From contig JAEWWY010000369.1 of the NCBI GenBank assembly GCA_023458835.1, forward strand, positions 1-7,115: 7,115 nt of DNA, in the 5' to 3' direction. A program made the translations under genes and the position numbers. The stretch is from Bacillota bacterium. Its GTDB lineage: Bacteria > Bacillota > Clostridia > Christensenellales > Aristaeellaceae. Below are positions 1-5,991 of the stretch, in pieces (within the stretch, counting starts at the first letter, position 1; every line of letters begins with the position of its first letter). The notes below the pieces were generated by a model, which had not been told where the DNA came from, made no database searches, and was given only the letters and a program-made list of their open reading frames with translations.

Positions 1-758
1 GTTCCATACTGGCCATCGTACTGGTCAAGCAGATATTCGGCGGTCTGGGCCAGAATTTTATGAACCCCGCTTTGGCAGGCCGTGCGATCCTGTTCGTCTC
101 CTGGATGGCTTTGATGACCAGATATCCCAATCCCACGCCGGGAAATTTCCTGGTGGGGTTTGTGCCGGATATGGTCGATACTGTCTCCAAGGCCACGCCG
201 CTGATGATGGCCAAGACTGCTGCTGCGGGCGCTCAAACCCTGGCGTCTTCTTCCGGTGTTACCTTGTGGAACCTGTTTATTGGTCAGGTACCGGGCGTGC
301 TGGGCGAAACAAGCAAGCTTGCGCTGCTGATAGGCTTTGTATACATGCTTGTGCGCCGTGTGGTGGACTGGCGGATTCCAGTGACCTTCATCGCAACGGC
401 TTTCCTGTGCTATCTGATCAAGGAAGGCGCGAGGATGCCGGAGTACATGGCCGCTTTGGATGGTATGACTTCCACCGCCCTGAGCTTTGTTTTCACCAAC
501 GCCCTGTTTCAGGTACTGTCGGGAAGCTTGTTCCTGGGCGCCATCTTCATGGCGACTGATTATGCCACGTCGCCAGCCACCGGCATTGGCAAAATCATCA
601 TGGGTGTCGGCTGCGGCATCATGCTGTTTGTGATCCGTACCTTCTCAGCGTATCCCGAAGGATGCTCCTTCGCGATCCTGTTCATGAATGTGGTCACGCC
701 TTTGATCGACAGGCTGACATTTCCCAAATCCTTTGGGGAGGTGAAGCAGCATGGCTGA
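1..758 (+). CDS. rnfD: RnfD, membrane flavoprotein subunit of the Rnf complex (5' partial)
   Basis: Integral membrane subunit of the Rnf ferredoxin:NAD+ oxidoreductase, which carries covalently bound FMN in the electron path. The frame is open from base 3 to the TGA at 756-758, giving about 251 residues, so the start lies upstream. The ATG at 60 is internal: in-frame residues just before it read GGLGQNFMNPALAGR, a hallmark of the RnfD/NqrB family. Several hydrophobic helices follow. The FMN-attachment region is DTVSKATPL at about 177-203; the modified threonine would be the ACG codon at 195-197. The usual motif is S/T-G-A-T, so lysine in place of glycine is odd. The 3' end overlaps rnfE by 8 nt (shared 751-758), which suggests translational coupling. 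rnfG, normally next, is missing here. Family assignment is secure from motif and neighbours. Confidence 0.93.
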   Translation, partial: SILAIVLVKQIFGGLGQNFMNPALAGRAILFVSWMALMTRYPNPTPGNFLVGFVPDMVDTVSKATPLMMAKTAAAGAQTLASSSGVTLWNLFIGQVPGVLGETSKLALLIGFVYMLVRRVVDWRIPVTFIATAFLCYLIKEGARMPEYMAALDGMTSTALSFVFTNALFQVLSGSLFLGAIFMATDYATSPATGIGKIIMGVGCGIMLFVIRTFSAYPEGCSFAILFMNVVTPLIDRLTFPKSFGEVKQHG

Positions 759-1404
759 AAACAGCTTTGTGCGCCTTAAGAATACGTTTGCAAACGGTAT
801 TGTCAAGGAAAATCCCACCTTCCGCCTGGTGCTGGGTATGTGTCCCACCCTGGCGGTGACCACCATGGCTGCAAACGGCATCAGCATGGGGATGGCTACC
901 ATGGCGGTGCTGGTGTTCTCCAATCTCTTTATCTCCTGCCTGCGCAAAATCATCCCTGAAAACGTGCGCATTCCGGCTTTCATTGTGATCATCGCCTCCT
1001 TCACAACCATTGTGCAGTTGCTGATCAAGGCGTATTTGCCGGCTCTGGACCAGACGCTGGGCATTTATATCCCTTTGATCGTGGTAAACTGCATTATTTT
1101 CGCACGCGCCGAATCCTTTGCTTTTTCCAATCCGCCATTGTCTTCCATCATGGATGGCCTTGGCATGGGCGTCGGGTTCACGCTGGCCATCACCGTGCTG
1201 GCAACGCTCAGGGAAATCATCGGCAAGGGCACGTTCTTTGGTATGCAGGTCCTGCCCGCATCCGTACCGCCCATGGATATCGCCAGCCAGGCCCCCGGCG
1301 GATTTATCATGCTGGGTCTTGTTTTGACCATGGTTAACCTTATCGTGAAGGCGACGGAGAAGAAAAAGGCCGCAAAAGCGGCCAGGGAAGAGGAGGCTAA
1401 GTAA
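751..1404 (+). CDS. rnfE: RnfE, membrane subunit of the Rnf complex
   Basis: One of two homologous membrane subunits (RnfA/RnfE) that carry electrons across the membrane and form the ion-translocating core. The protein is 217 residues, normal for the family, with about six hydrophobic helices. Family motifs seen are LGMCPTLAVT (Cys31), VNCIIFARAESFAFSNP (Cys114) and DGLGMGVGFTLAI. From family knowledge, the two half-membrane cysteines are ligands of the [2Fe-2S] cluster shared with RnfA. A charged tail rich in Lys, Ala and Glu (about 203-217) is predicted cytosolic. The ATG at 751 has GGGGAG at 735-740 as ribosome binding site, inside the end of rnfD. The TAA shares its last base with the rnfA start. 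RnfE rather than RnfA is chosen because of the RAE motif after the second Cys and its place after rnfD. Confidence 0.95.
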   Translation: MAENSFVRLKNTFANGIVKENPTFRLVLGMCPTLAVTTMAANGISMGMATMAVLVFSNLFISCLRKIIPENVRIPAFIVIIASFTTIVQLLIKAYLPALDQTLGIYIPLIVVNCIIFARAESFAFSNPPLSSIMDGLGMGVGFTLAITVLATLREIIGKGTFFGMQVLPASVPPMDIASQAPGGFIMLGLVLTMVNLIVKATEKKKAAKAAREEEAK

Positions 1405-1979
1405 TGGAGTATTTGCTGCTACTGAGCGGCTCCATTCTTGTCAACAACTTCGTCATGTCCCAATTTCTGGGCATCTGCCCCTTCCTGGGCGTGTCCAAGA
1501 AGCTGGAAACGGCCCTGGGTATGGGAATGGCCGTGACATTTGTGATGGCGCTGGCTTCGCTGATCTGTTATCTCATTTACACGTTCCTTCTGATTCCGCT
1601 GGGTTTGGAATACCTGTATACCATCGCCTTCATCCTGGTCATAGGCGTGCTGGTACAGGTGGTGGAAATGGCACTGAAAAAGTTCAGCTTTTCCCTATAT
1701 CAGGCGCTGGGTGTGTACCTGCCGTTGATCACCACCAATTGCGCGGTGTTGGGCGTTACCGTTTTGAACATGACAAAGAGCTACAACCTGCTGCAGTCCG
1801 TAGTCAACGGCGCAGGCTCTGCCTTGGGTTTCACGCTTGCCATTGTTTTATTCGCGGCTATCCGTGAACGGCTGGCCATATCCAAGATGCCCAAATGGAT
1901 GGACGGCTTTCCCGGCGCGCTGATTACCGCCGGCCTGATGGCCATTTCCTTCCTGGGCTTCAAGGGGCTTATCCAATAG
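1404..1979 (+). CDS. rnfA: RnfA, membrane subunit of the Rnf complex
   Basis: Small polytopic membrane subunit, 191 residues, the usual length, with about six hydrophobic segments. It pairs with RnfE in inverted topology to hold the intramembrane [2Fe-2S] cluster (family knowledge). The two expected ligands are visible: Cys25 in QFLGICPFLGVS and Cys113 in LITTNCAVLGVTVLN. The family signature GSALGFTLAIVLFAAIRERL lies at about 136-155. The ATG at 1404 overlaps the rnfE stop by one base and is preceded by a GAGGAGG-type ribosome binding site around 1389-1396, so it is expected to be translated in step with rnfE. No lesion or unusual residue was seen. Confidence 0.96.
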   Translation: MEYLLLLSGSILVNNFVMSQFLGICPFLGVSKKLETALGMGMAVTFVMALASLICYLIYTFLLIPLGLEYLYTIAFILVIGVLVQVVEMALKKFSFSLYQALGVYLPLITTNCAVLGVTVLNMTKSYNLLQSVVNGAGSALGFTLAIVLFAAIRERLAISKMPKWMDGFPGALITAGLMAISFLGFKGLIQ

Positions 1980-1980
1980 A

Positions 1981-1998
1981 AAGGGGGAAGATATTTTG
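1981..1998 (+). promoter_or_regulatory. Ribosome binding site and TTG start of rnfB
   Basis: AAGGGGGAAG at 1981-1990 lies 5-8 nt before a TTG at 1996-1998. No ATG lies nearby in this frame that would keep the N-terminal membrane anchor, and the anchor follows directly from TTG, so TTG is the likely start. A non-ATG start in mid-operon may lower RnfB output somewhat (inference). Confidence 0.75.
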
Positions 1999-3063
1999 AA
2001 TGGTATCTTGACCGCCACTTTAACGCTTGGCGGACTGGGTCTTTTGTTCGGTATTGTTTTAACCATTACATCCAAAGTATTTGCAGTGCCAGGCAATCCA
2101 CTCCGCGATGCGCTGCGGGAGGCGCTTCCCGGAGCCAATTGCGGCGGATGCGGATATCCCGGCTGCGACGCCCTGGCAGATGCCATAGCCTCAGGCAAGG
2201 CCCCCATAGACGCTTGTCCTGTGGGCGGAGCCGCACTGGCACAAAAGATTGCCAAGATCATGGGAGTTGAGGCACAAGATACCACAAAAGAACGCCAGGT
2301 AGCCCAGGTCATCTGTCAGGGCGGCCTGGATCGATGCAAAAGTAAGTTCAAGTATACGGGTATACAGGATTGCGTGGCGGCCACGCTGGTAGCAGATGGC
2401 AATAAGGCGTGCCATTACGCGTGTCTTGGTCTTGGTACCTGTGCCCGCGCCTGCAAGTTTGACGCCATCCACATGGACGAGCAGCGCAAAATTGCTGTGA
2501 TCGACCTGGAAAAATGCACAGGCTGCGGCGCCTGCATTGATGTTTGCCCCAAGCATGTGCTGGCGATGCAGCCGGAAAAGCTGCCGGTAAGGCTTCTGTG
2601 CCGCGCCGCCGAGCAGGGAAAACTGGTTGCGGATAATTGCAAGGCCGGTTGCATCGGCTGTGAGATCTGCTACAAGGAATGCAAGTTTGACGCCATCACC
2701 ATGATTAACCACTTGCCGCAGATTGATCAGGAGAAATGCGTAGGCTGCATGATGTGCGCGGAAAGCTGCCCCACCTCCGCCATCTGGGGCGATTTTGACA
2801 ACCGATTGATTGCGGAAATCAATAAATCCGAGTGCATCGGCTGCACCATTTGCAAAAAGACGTGCAAATTTGAAGCCATCAGCGGGGAACGCAAGCAGCC
2901 ACACGAAATCACCGAGGCTTGCACAGGCTGCGGCGAATGTGTTGCGAAATGCCCGAAAAAATGCATCACACTGCATGTGCGGGAGCATGTGCGGGATGAG
3001 TTTGCCAAGGTGGGCACTACGCCTTATGCTGCGGCCGTACCTGGCGAAACCAGTATAAACTAA
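1996..3063 (+). CDS. rnfB: RnfB, multi-cluster ferredoxin-oxidising subunit of the Rnf complex
   Basis: Predicted electron entry point of Rnf, taking electrons from reduced ferredoxin on the cytosolic side; 355 residues. A single N-terminal membrane anchor (about 4-26) is followed by the RnfB Fe-S domain with CGGCGYPGC (Cys49, 52, 57, plus Cys74). Next comes a Cys-rich segment (Cys107, 114, 126, 139, 143, 149, 153, including ACLGLGTCARAC). Five CxxCxxCxxxC ferredoxin motifs follow: 174-184, 219-229, 248-258, 280-290 and 309-319, each ending near a C-P or C-K turn. The fourth and fifth form an extra two-cluster ferredoxin unit beyond the two-motif core of proteobacterial RnfB; long RnfBs are known in acetogenic clostridia. 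The TTG start has a strong ribosome binding site. This is the last rnf gene: a terminator follows 29 nt after the stop. The last 25 residues have no recognisable motif. Confidence 0.95.
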   Translation: MNGILTATLTLGGLGLLFGIVLTITSKVFAVPGNPLRDALREALPGANCGGCGYPGCDALADAIASGKAPIDACPVGGAALAQKIAKIMGVEAQDTTKERQVAQVICQGGLDRCKSKFKYTGIQDCVAATLVADGNKACHYACLGLGTCARACKFDAIHMDEQRKIAVIDLEKCTGCGACIDVCPKHVLAMQPEKLPVRLLCRAAEQGKLVADNCKAGCIGCEICYKECKFDAITMINHLPQIDQEKCVGCMMCAESCPTSAIWGDFDNRLIAEINKSECIGCTICKKTCKFEAISGERKQPHEITEACTGCGECVAKCPKKCITLHVREHVRDEFAKVGTTPYAAAVPGETSIN

Positions 3064-3091
3064 GCAGTTCATACATTTTTTACAAAGGTGT

Positions 3092-3134
3092 AAACCCCAA
3101 TGGCGGTAAGGAATTTCCGGCATTGGGGTTTTCC
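3092..3134 (+). terminator. Rho-independent terminator after rnfB
   Basis: An 11-bp perfect inverted repeat, AAACCCCAATG at 3092-3102 and CATTGGGGTTT at 3121-3131. After a 1-1 mismatch (3103/3120) it continues with three pairs (3104-3106 with 3117-3119), a second mismatch, and two A-T pairs closing a GGAA loop (3110-3113). The right arm runs into a short TTTT (3129-3132). The T-tract is short and interrupted, so strength is uncertain. Its place between two unrelated operons, 29 nt past the rnfB stop, supports the call. The remainder of 3064-3195 shows nothing else recognisable. Confidence 0.65.
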
Positions 3135-3192
3135 GGTTTGGTGGTTTTGATTGCCTTTTTGGGTGGAAGCCTGTACGAAGTATAGGGGAATG

Positions 3193-3201
3193 TGCTATAA
3201 T
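3193..3201 (+). promoter_or_regulatory. Extended -10 promoter for the maf-mreBC operon
   Basis: TGCTATAAT: a perfect TATAAT at 3196-3201 with an upstream TG (3193-3194), the extended -10 form recognised by the housekeeping sigma factor. No good TTGACA sits at the expected 16-18 bp spacing (the hexamer near 3173-3178 is poor), as is usual for extended -10 promoters. Predicted transcription start is near 3208, giving a leader of about 30 nt before the maf start. It lies just after the rnf terminator. Confidence 0.65.
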
Positions 3202-3223
3202 AGCTGGAACGCCGGACATCTTT

Positions 3224-3239
3224 GGGAGGGAACAGATTG
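3224..3239 (+). promoter_or_regulatory. Ribosome binding site that fixes the maf start at TTG 3237
   Basis: GGGAGGG at 3224-3230 is followed 6 nt later by TTG at 3237-3239. The frame also has an upstream TTG at 3222, but that codon abuts the GGGAGGG itself and has no purine-rich sequence at the right distance. It would also add five residues (MGGNR) before the family's normal N-terminus. TTG 3237 is preferred. Confidence 0.7.
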
Positions 3240-3839
3240 CAACTGCGGCCGCCTGATGCGCCCATTCTCCTGGCTTCCGGCTCGCCCCGGCGTAGGGAGC
3301 TCCTTCGTTTGATGGGCGTGCCGTTTGAAGTTGTTTCTTTGGACACGGATGAAAATTGCGGCGGAACCCCCGCGGAGCGCGTCTTGGCGCTGGCTGGGCG
3401 CAAAGCGGAGGCGGCGCATGCCCTGTACGGCAACCGGCTGATCCTGGCTGCCGATACACTGGTGGCGCGCGGCAAGCAAGTTTTAGGCAAACCCTCCTCT
3501 TTTGAAGACGCGGTGCAAATGCTGCTTAAGCTCAGTGGCGGGTGGCATGAGGTCTACACGGGTGTATGCCTGCTGGACGGCTCAAGCGGCAAAAAAGAAG
3601 TGGCGTTTGACAAGACCCGCGTCCGGTTTTCCAAGCTGGACGAGCCTCTTGCCAGGCTGTATGCAAGCACGGGTGAACCCATGGACAAGGCCGGCGCTTA
3701 CGCCATCCAGGGACGCGGCGGCATGTTTGTGGAGGAGGTACGCGGAAGCGCCTCCAACGTGATTGGCCTGCCTATGGCGCTATTGCGCAAAATGCTTTCT
3801 GAATTCGGCGTGAGCGTACTATATAGATTGGATGTGTAG
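3237..3839 (+). CDS. maf: Maf-family nucleoside triphosphate pyrophosphatase (dTTP/UTP type)
   Basis: Predicted cytosolic house-cleaning enzyme that hydrolyses non-canonical or excess NTPs (dTTP, UTP and modified pyrimidine NTPs in the YhdE-type subgroup) to NMP and pyrophosphate; Maf is also linked to septum inhibition in Bacillus. From TTG 3237 it is 200 residues, typical. Motifs seen: LLASGSPRRRELL (11-23, phosphate-binding SxSPRR), LAADTLV with the putative catalytic Asp73, GKPSSFEDA (85-93), SGGWHEVYTGV (100-110) and MDKAGAYAIQGRGG (149-162). The DKAG(A/S)YAIQG form points to the YhdE subgroup rather than the m7GTP-type YceF. First gene of its operon; its TAG ends 2 nt before mreB. The maf-mreB-mreC order is common in Firmicutes, where radC often lies between maf and mreB; radC is absent here. 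Confidence 0.93.
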   Translation: MQLRPPDAPILLASGSPRRRELLRLMGVPFEVVSLDTDENCGGTPAERVLALAGRKAEAAHALYGNRLILAADTLVARGKQVLGKPSSFEDAVQMLLKLSGGWHEVYTGVCLLDGSSGKKEVAFDKTRVRFSKLDEPLARLYASTGEPMDKAGAYAIQGRGGMFVEEVRGSASNVIGLPMALLRKMLSEFGVSVLYRLDV

Positions 3840-3841
3840 AC

Positions 3842-4867
3842 ATGGCCATTGTAGCGCCTGACATTGGCATAGATTTGGGGACAGCCAACACTTCAGTGTA
3901 CGTTCGCGGGAAGGGCATCGTCGTCAACGAGCCTACCATCGTCGTGGTGGAAAGCGATAATAAACGCATTGTCAAAGCCATTGGGGAAGAAGCCCGGATC
4001 ATGAAAGGGCGCGCAACCGGGGGAATCATGGACATCCATCCCCTGCGGGAGGGCGTGATTTCCGATTTTGATATGACAAAGCTCATGATCCAATACTTCA
4101 TCAGGGAAGCCATCGGCGTATCCCATTTGGTGAAACCCCGGGTGCTGATTACAGTGCCCTGCAGCATATCGCCCATTGAGCGCCATGCCGTTACGGAAGC
4201 CACCAAGGTGGCTGGCGCCAGGCAGGTTCACATTATTGAAAAGCCCTTTGCAGCCGCCATCGGATCAGGCTTGCCCGTATATGAGCCCTTGGGCAGCATG
4301 GTGGTGGACATCGGCGGGGGAACGACGGATGCCGCCGTCATCTCTCTGGGCGGCGTGGTGATCTCCCATTCCATCCGCGTAGGCGGTGTGAAAATGGATG
4401 AAGCGATCATCAACTTTATTAAGCGGGAATTCAACATGCTCATTGGCGACAGAACGGCTGAAGATGTGAAGATGGACCTGGGCTCAGCATTGCCGCTGGA
4501 GGAAACAAGGCGGGCGCTGGTGCGTGGCCGTGACTTGATCACCAGCCTTCCACAGACGACAGAGATCACTTCAGCACAGGTGTATGAAGCGCTCAGCGAG
4601 CCTTGTCTGGCCATCATGTCCGCCATCAAGTGGGTGCTGGAGCGGACGCCGCCGGAGCTTGCGGCAGATGTCATGCGCAGCGGTATTCATTTGACCGGCG
4701 GAGGAGCGCTATTGTTCGGCATGGACCAGTATATCGCCTCCGAACTTGGTATTCCCGTGCTTCTGGCAAAAGAGCCTATGGATTGCGCGGCCATGGGCAT
4801 CGGTTATCTGGCTGAAAACATTGAGATCCTGCACAGGATCGGCAAGAGCGGCTTCCTGCGCCATTGA
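3842..4867 (+). CDS. mreB: MreB/Mbl-family actin-like cell-shape protein
   Basis: Bacterial actin that forms membrane-bound filaments and guides the elongasome for lateral wall synthesis; 341 residues, normal length. Visible: phosphate-1 loop DIGIDLGTANTSVYV (7-21), NEPT (29-32), connect region around 130-141, phosphate-2 loop MVVDIGGGTTDAAVISLGG (153-171), adenosine motif LTGGGALLFGMDQ (284-296) and CAAMGIGYLAEN near the end. GGGTTD resembles Mbl (MreB itself usually has GGGTTE). Two departures stand out. The strongly conserved (E/D)-E-P is IEKPFAAAIG, putting Lys134 at the catalytic glutamate position, and GG-D-KMDEAI is GGVKMDEAI (Val183). The gene starts 2 nt after maf with no clear ribosome binding site, so coupling to maf is likely. 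Its last 75 nt are duplicated downstream at 5917-5991. It is probably the main MreB, though a paralogue elsewhere cannot be excluded. Confidence 0.95.
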   Translation: MAIVAPDIGIDLGTANTSVYVRGKGIVVNEPTIVVVESDNKRIVKAIGEEARIMKGRATGGIMDIHPLREGVISDFDMTKLMIQYFIREAIGVSHLVKPRVLITVPCSISPIERHAVTEATKVAGARQVHIIEKPFAAAIGSGLPVYEPLGSMVVDIGGGTTDAAVISLGGVVISHSIRVGGVKMDEAIINFIKREFNMLIGDRTAEDVKMDLGSALPLEETRRALVRGRDLITSLPQTTEITSAQVYEALSEPCLAIMSAIKWVLERTPPELAADVMRSGIHLTGGGALLFGMDQYIASELGIPVLLAKEPMDCAAMGIGYLAENIEILHRIGKSGFLRH

Positions 4868-5916
4868 TAAGGAGAGGCAATCGTAAACCATGAGAGTCAG
4901 AAAACCCAGAGTTCAAAATAACCCCATACAGGTTCAGCCTGAAAAGAAGGAAAGGCCCGCTCTTCGCAGGATAGCGGCCTGGCTTGTTTGCGGCTTTTTG
5001 CTTTTGGTGGTCGGCATCATGGTCTTTGCAAGCATTTTCCCCGACAACGCTCTGCTTCAGGTGCCTGGCACGGTGGTGGCCGATACGGTCGCGCCGGTTC
5101 AGAATATATTCTCCTCTATCACCAACGCGGTGGTGGGTTACCTTCGAACCTTGAAGCTGCGCGGCAACATAGAGTACGAGCTTAGCCGCGTAAGCGCGGA
5201 AAATGCGCAATTGTCGTATCAGGCCATGCTTGTAGACCATTTAAAAGCGGAGCTTGCGATGTATAAAGATTTAAGTGAAGAAATGAAGGTAGATGATGCC
5301 ATGAATCCCATCACGTGTATGGTGATTGGCAGGGATACCGGCAATTACTTCTCCGTATTCGATATCGACAAGGGCTCCAATGACGGCATTGAGGATTTTA
5401 TGGCCGTCACCTCAAAAGGCGCCATGGTGGGGTATACCTACAGCGTGTCAGCGAACCGGTCCAAGGTGCTGTCCATCATTGACAGCCAGGCCAATATCCC
5501 GGGACTGATTGAAAGCTCCCGCGATCAAGGCGTTGTGAAAGGAACGCTGGGTGATAACGGGCAGCCTATGTGCCGCATGTCCTTTTTGCCTGACAACCTT
5601 CCCCGGCCGGGAGATATGGTTGTCACCTCCGGCGGGGGCACAACTGACGCAGGTTCCTCTGACAAACGCATTGCTTTCCCCAAGGGGATCCCCATTGGTA
5701 CCGTACGGGAAAGCACGAGGAGCCTGGATACCAACAAACAGTATATTGTAGTTGAACCGAAGGCGGATTTCCGGCACATTGAATATGTGATCGTGCTGCG
5801 CTACAGGCCTGATGCGCAGGTAACCGAAAAACAGGAAAGCTCCAGCGCCGTCAGCGGGCTTGTTCCTTTGGATCCGCTCCGGCCCATACCGGACCTTCAA
5901 ATGAGTGAGATGATTA
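4793..5916 (+). repeat. Tandem duplication, copy 1 (1124 bp)
   Basis: First unit of a head-to-tail direct repeat whose second unit lies at 5917-7040. The offset is exactly 1124 nt at every point checked (mreC start 4890/6014, mreB stop 4865/5989, internal landmarks 5401/6525 and 5891/7015), so there is no net indel. The unit spans the last 75 nt of mreB, the intergenic gap and mreC up to just before its Pro/Thr tail. Nucleotide identity is around 90-92% by eye. No microhomology or insertion sequence is visible at the junction. Confidence 0.92.
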
Positions 5917-5948
5917 ATGGACATCGGTTATCTGGCCGAAAACATTGA
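4890..5948 (+). CDS. mreC: MreC copy 1, rod-shape protein with replaced C-terminal tail
   Basis: Elongasome scaffold, 352 residues. A basic cytosolic N-terminus (1-27) is followed by one membrane helix (about 28-50), a coiled coil (about 85-130, heptad-like, LKLRGNIEYELSRVSAENAQ) and the extracytoplasmic beta-barrel domains (about 140-307) with IGRDTGNYFSVFDIDKGSNDGI and KGIPIGTVRE. In other bacteria MreC links MreB/MreD to PBP2 and RodA. The ATG at 4890 is the earliest possible start because an in-frame TAA lies at 4884. The AAGGAGAGG at 4869-4877 is about 12 nt away, rather far. The end is abnormal: homology with copy 2 stops at residue 342. The last ten residues, NGHRLSGRKH, come from mreB-derived DNA read in another frame, so the Pro/Thr tail seen in copy 2 is lost. 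Core domains are complete, so it may still work. Confidence 0.92.
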   Translation: MRVRKPRVQNNPIQVQPEKKERPALRRIAAWLVCGFLLLVVGIMVFASIFPDNALLQVPGTVVADTVAPVQNIFSSITNAVVGYLRTLKLRGNIEYELSRVSAENAQLSYQAMLVDHLKAELAMYKDLSEEMKVDDAMNPITCMVIGRDTGNYFSVFDIDKGSNDGIEDFMAVTSKGAMVGYTYSVSANRSKVLSIIDSQANIPGLIESSRDQGVVKGTLGDNGQPMCRMSFLPDNLPRPGDMVVTSGGGTTDAGSSDKRIAFPKGIPIGTVRESTRSLDTNKQYIVVEPKADFRHIEYVIVLRYRPDAQVTEKQESSSAVSGLVPLDPLRPIPDLQMSEMINGHRLSGRKH

Positions 5949-5991
5949 GATCCTGTATAGGATCGGCAAAAGCGGCTTCCTGCGCCATTGA
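5917..5991 (+). pseudogene. Remnant of the mreB 3' end (24 codons)
   Basis: The last 24 codons plus stop of mreB, carried along by the duplication. It reads MDIGYLAENIEILYRIGKS and on to the same FLRH end as MreB. Differences from the parent are Gly to Asp and His to Tyr, plus silent changes in an Ala and a Lys codon. It begins with ATG at 5917 by chance of the breakpoint (an internal Met in MreB) and overlaps the end of mreC copy 1 in another frame. It lacks all actin-fold nucleotide motifs. It probably has no function beyond carrying the ribosome binding site of mreC copy 2; translation as a 24-residue peptide is possible but unsupported. Confidence 0.85.

Noticed and set aside
645..1064. 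Minus-strand frame opposite rnfD/rnfE
   Set aside because: Wholly antisense to conserved membrane-protein genes, with no plausible ribosome binding site or family motif.
3222..3236. Upstream TTG (3222) as maf start
   Set aside because: It coincides with the ribosome binding site; TTG 3237 has correct spacing and matches the usual Maf N-terminus.
2191..3459. 422-codon open frame on the minus strand opposite rnfB and maf
   Set aside because: It lies antisense to two clear conserved genes and crosses the terminator and promoter region. Its composition is what codon bias of the sense gene produces, with no recognisable domain.
5326..5779. Short alternative-frame ORFs within mreC copy 1, with counterparts in copy 2
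   Set aside because: Their similarity between copies follows from the duplication; the MreC frame explains the conservation.
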